From assembly GCA_900550035.1 (NCBI GenBank), contig URQS01000076.1, forward strand, positions 1 to 13,812: a stretch of DNA of 13,812 nucleotides. Reading direction: 5' to 3'. Made by a program: the position numbers and the translations under genes. The notes beneath the pieces were generated by a model, which did not search any database, was not told the origin of the DNA, and worked only from the letters and a program-made list of their open reading frames with translations. The DNA is from an uncultured Prevotella sp. Its GTDB lineage: Bacteria; Bacteroidota; Bacteroidia; Bacteroidales; Bacteroidaceae. Below, piece by piece: positions 13,412 to 13,812 of this stretch; within the stretch, counting starts at the first letter, position 1; each line of letters starts with the position of its first letter.

Positions 13412-13812
13412 TCAGTTGTAGCCCTTGTTCTGCACGTAGAGTCCAGGCACATAGTAAAGCTGGTTGTAAGGTATCGGGAAGAACTCGTTCTTGCCTGCCG
13501 TGTAGTGAGCGTCCTTGTAATACTGGGCATAGGTCTGTCCGTCATACACGTCGTTCTGTTCCTTGGCGAAATAGGCATTGAGCGTCTTTGAAGCTATACC
13601 CCAGCGACGCAGGTCGAAGTAGCGTCCGTTCTCCATAGCCATCTCCAGTCGGCGTTCCCAGCGCAGACACTTGCGTGCTGTCTCCTTGTCCTGGAAGTAA
13701 GACTCAGGGTAGAGTGCTATTTCGCACTGATCCTTGGCGTAAGCGATGTGCTTGTCTACAGAGTTCTTCGCACGCTGGCGAATGTCGTTGATTATGGTGC
13801 GAGCCTCAGCAA
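13412..13812 (-). CDS. SusD-like outer-membrane lipoprotein, C-terminal part
   Basis: The last 133 codons of a RagB/SusD family protein, open at the window edge. SusD proteins sit as a lid on the SusC channel and bind the oligosaccharide. The visible part begins AEARTIINDIRQRAK and contains ESYFQDKETARKCLRWERRL, then EMAMENGRYFDLRRWG, the hallmark of the C-terminal SusD domain. It ends KNEFFPIPYNQLYYVPGLYV, then QNKGYN and TGA. An internal ATG at 13642 is not the start, because the frame continues to the edge with SusD sequence. It is the upstream neighbour of DUF4960 and GH32 in one minus-strand operon. SusC and the regulator should lie beyond 13812. A 60-base sample at 13561-13620 has 53% GC, lower than in the next two genes. 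Confidence 0.95.
   Translation of the reverse strand, partial: AEARTIINDIRQRAKNSVDKHIAYAKDQCEIALYPESYFQDKETARKCLRWERRLEMAMENGRYFDLRRWGIASKTLNAYFAKEQNDVYDGQTYAQYYKDAHYTAGKNEFFPIPYNQLYYVPGLYVQNKGYN

Noticed and set aside
13412..13642. Short 76-codon gene starting at ATG 13642
   Set aside because: The frame is open to the window edge and the upstream codons also encode SusD sequence, so this is an internal methionine.

Overview
The window looks like Bacteroidales chromosome, most likely from Prevotellaceae or a close relative. The reasons are the promoter type (a -7 box TAnnTTTG, with TTTG about 19 bases upstream in the best cases), the absence of strong Shine-Dalgarno sites, the SusD-type and DUF4960 lipoproteins, a type II glutaminyl cyclase lipoprotein and a DUF4294 protein. 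No rRNA, tRNA or CRISPR was seen.

Left half (1-6981), housekeeping. On the minus strand a transglutaminase-like lipoprotein gene is followed after 29 bases by ndk. Divergent from it runs a U32-family RNA hydroxylase gene (trhP/rlhA type) followed after 6 bases by sufE. Next on the plus strand come a glutaminyl-peptide cyclotransferase lipoprotein and a DUF4294 protein (9-base gap), closed by a terminator whose loop contains the stop codon. Facing them, on the minus strand from one well-formed promoter, are rbfA and a LolE/LolC-like FtsX permease that overlap by 4 bases.

Right half (about 7000-13812), an accessory carbohydrate region. An intact-looking promoter with a near-perfect inverted repeat upstream drives a wreck: the first ~105 codons of a TonB-dependent receptor joined out of frame to the last ~170 codons of a GH32 fructan hydrolase. 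After a hairpin and a 33-base tandem repeat comes an AAA_14/DUF4143 ATPase gene, then a terminator, then a group II intron reduced to about 400 bases (5' domain I, the last ~58 codons of the maturase, domains V and VI). Converging from the right on the minus strand is a levan/fructan utilisation operon: SusD C-terminus (runs off the window), a DUF4960 surface lipoprotein and a GH32 lipoprotein predicted to be a surface endo-levanase or inulinase. The order matches the known Bacteroides levan locus (SusC, SusD, surface glycan-binding protein, GH32).

Taken together, an active-looking fructan operon faces the deleted remains of what seems to be a second fructan operon, with an orphan ATPase and a gutted retroelement at the convergence point. 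I see no clear sign of a wholly new system. The items most worth checking are the chimeric receptor/GH32 locus with its preserved regulatory region, the intron remnant, the promoter-bearing tandem repeat and the hairpins between the PUL genes.
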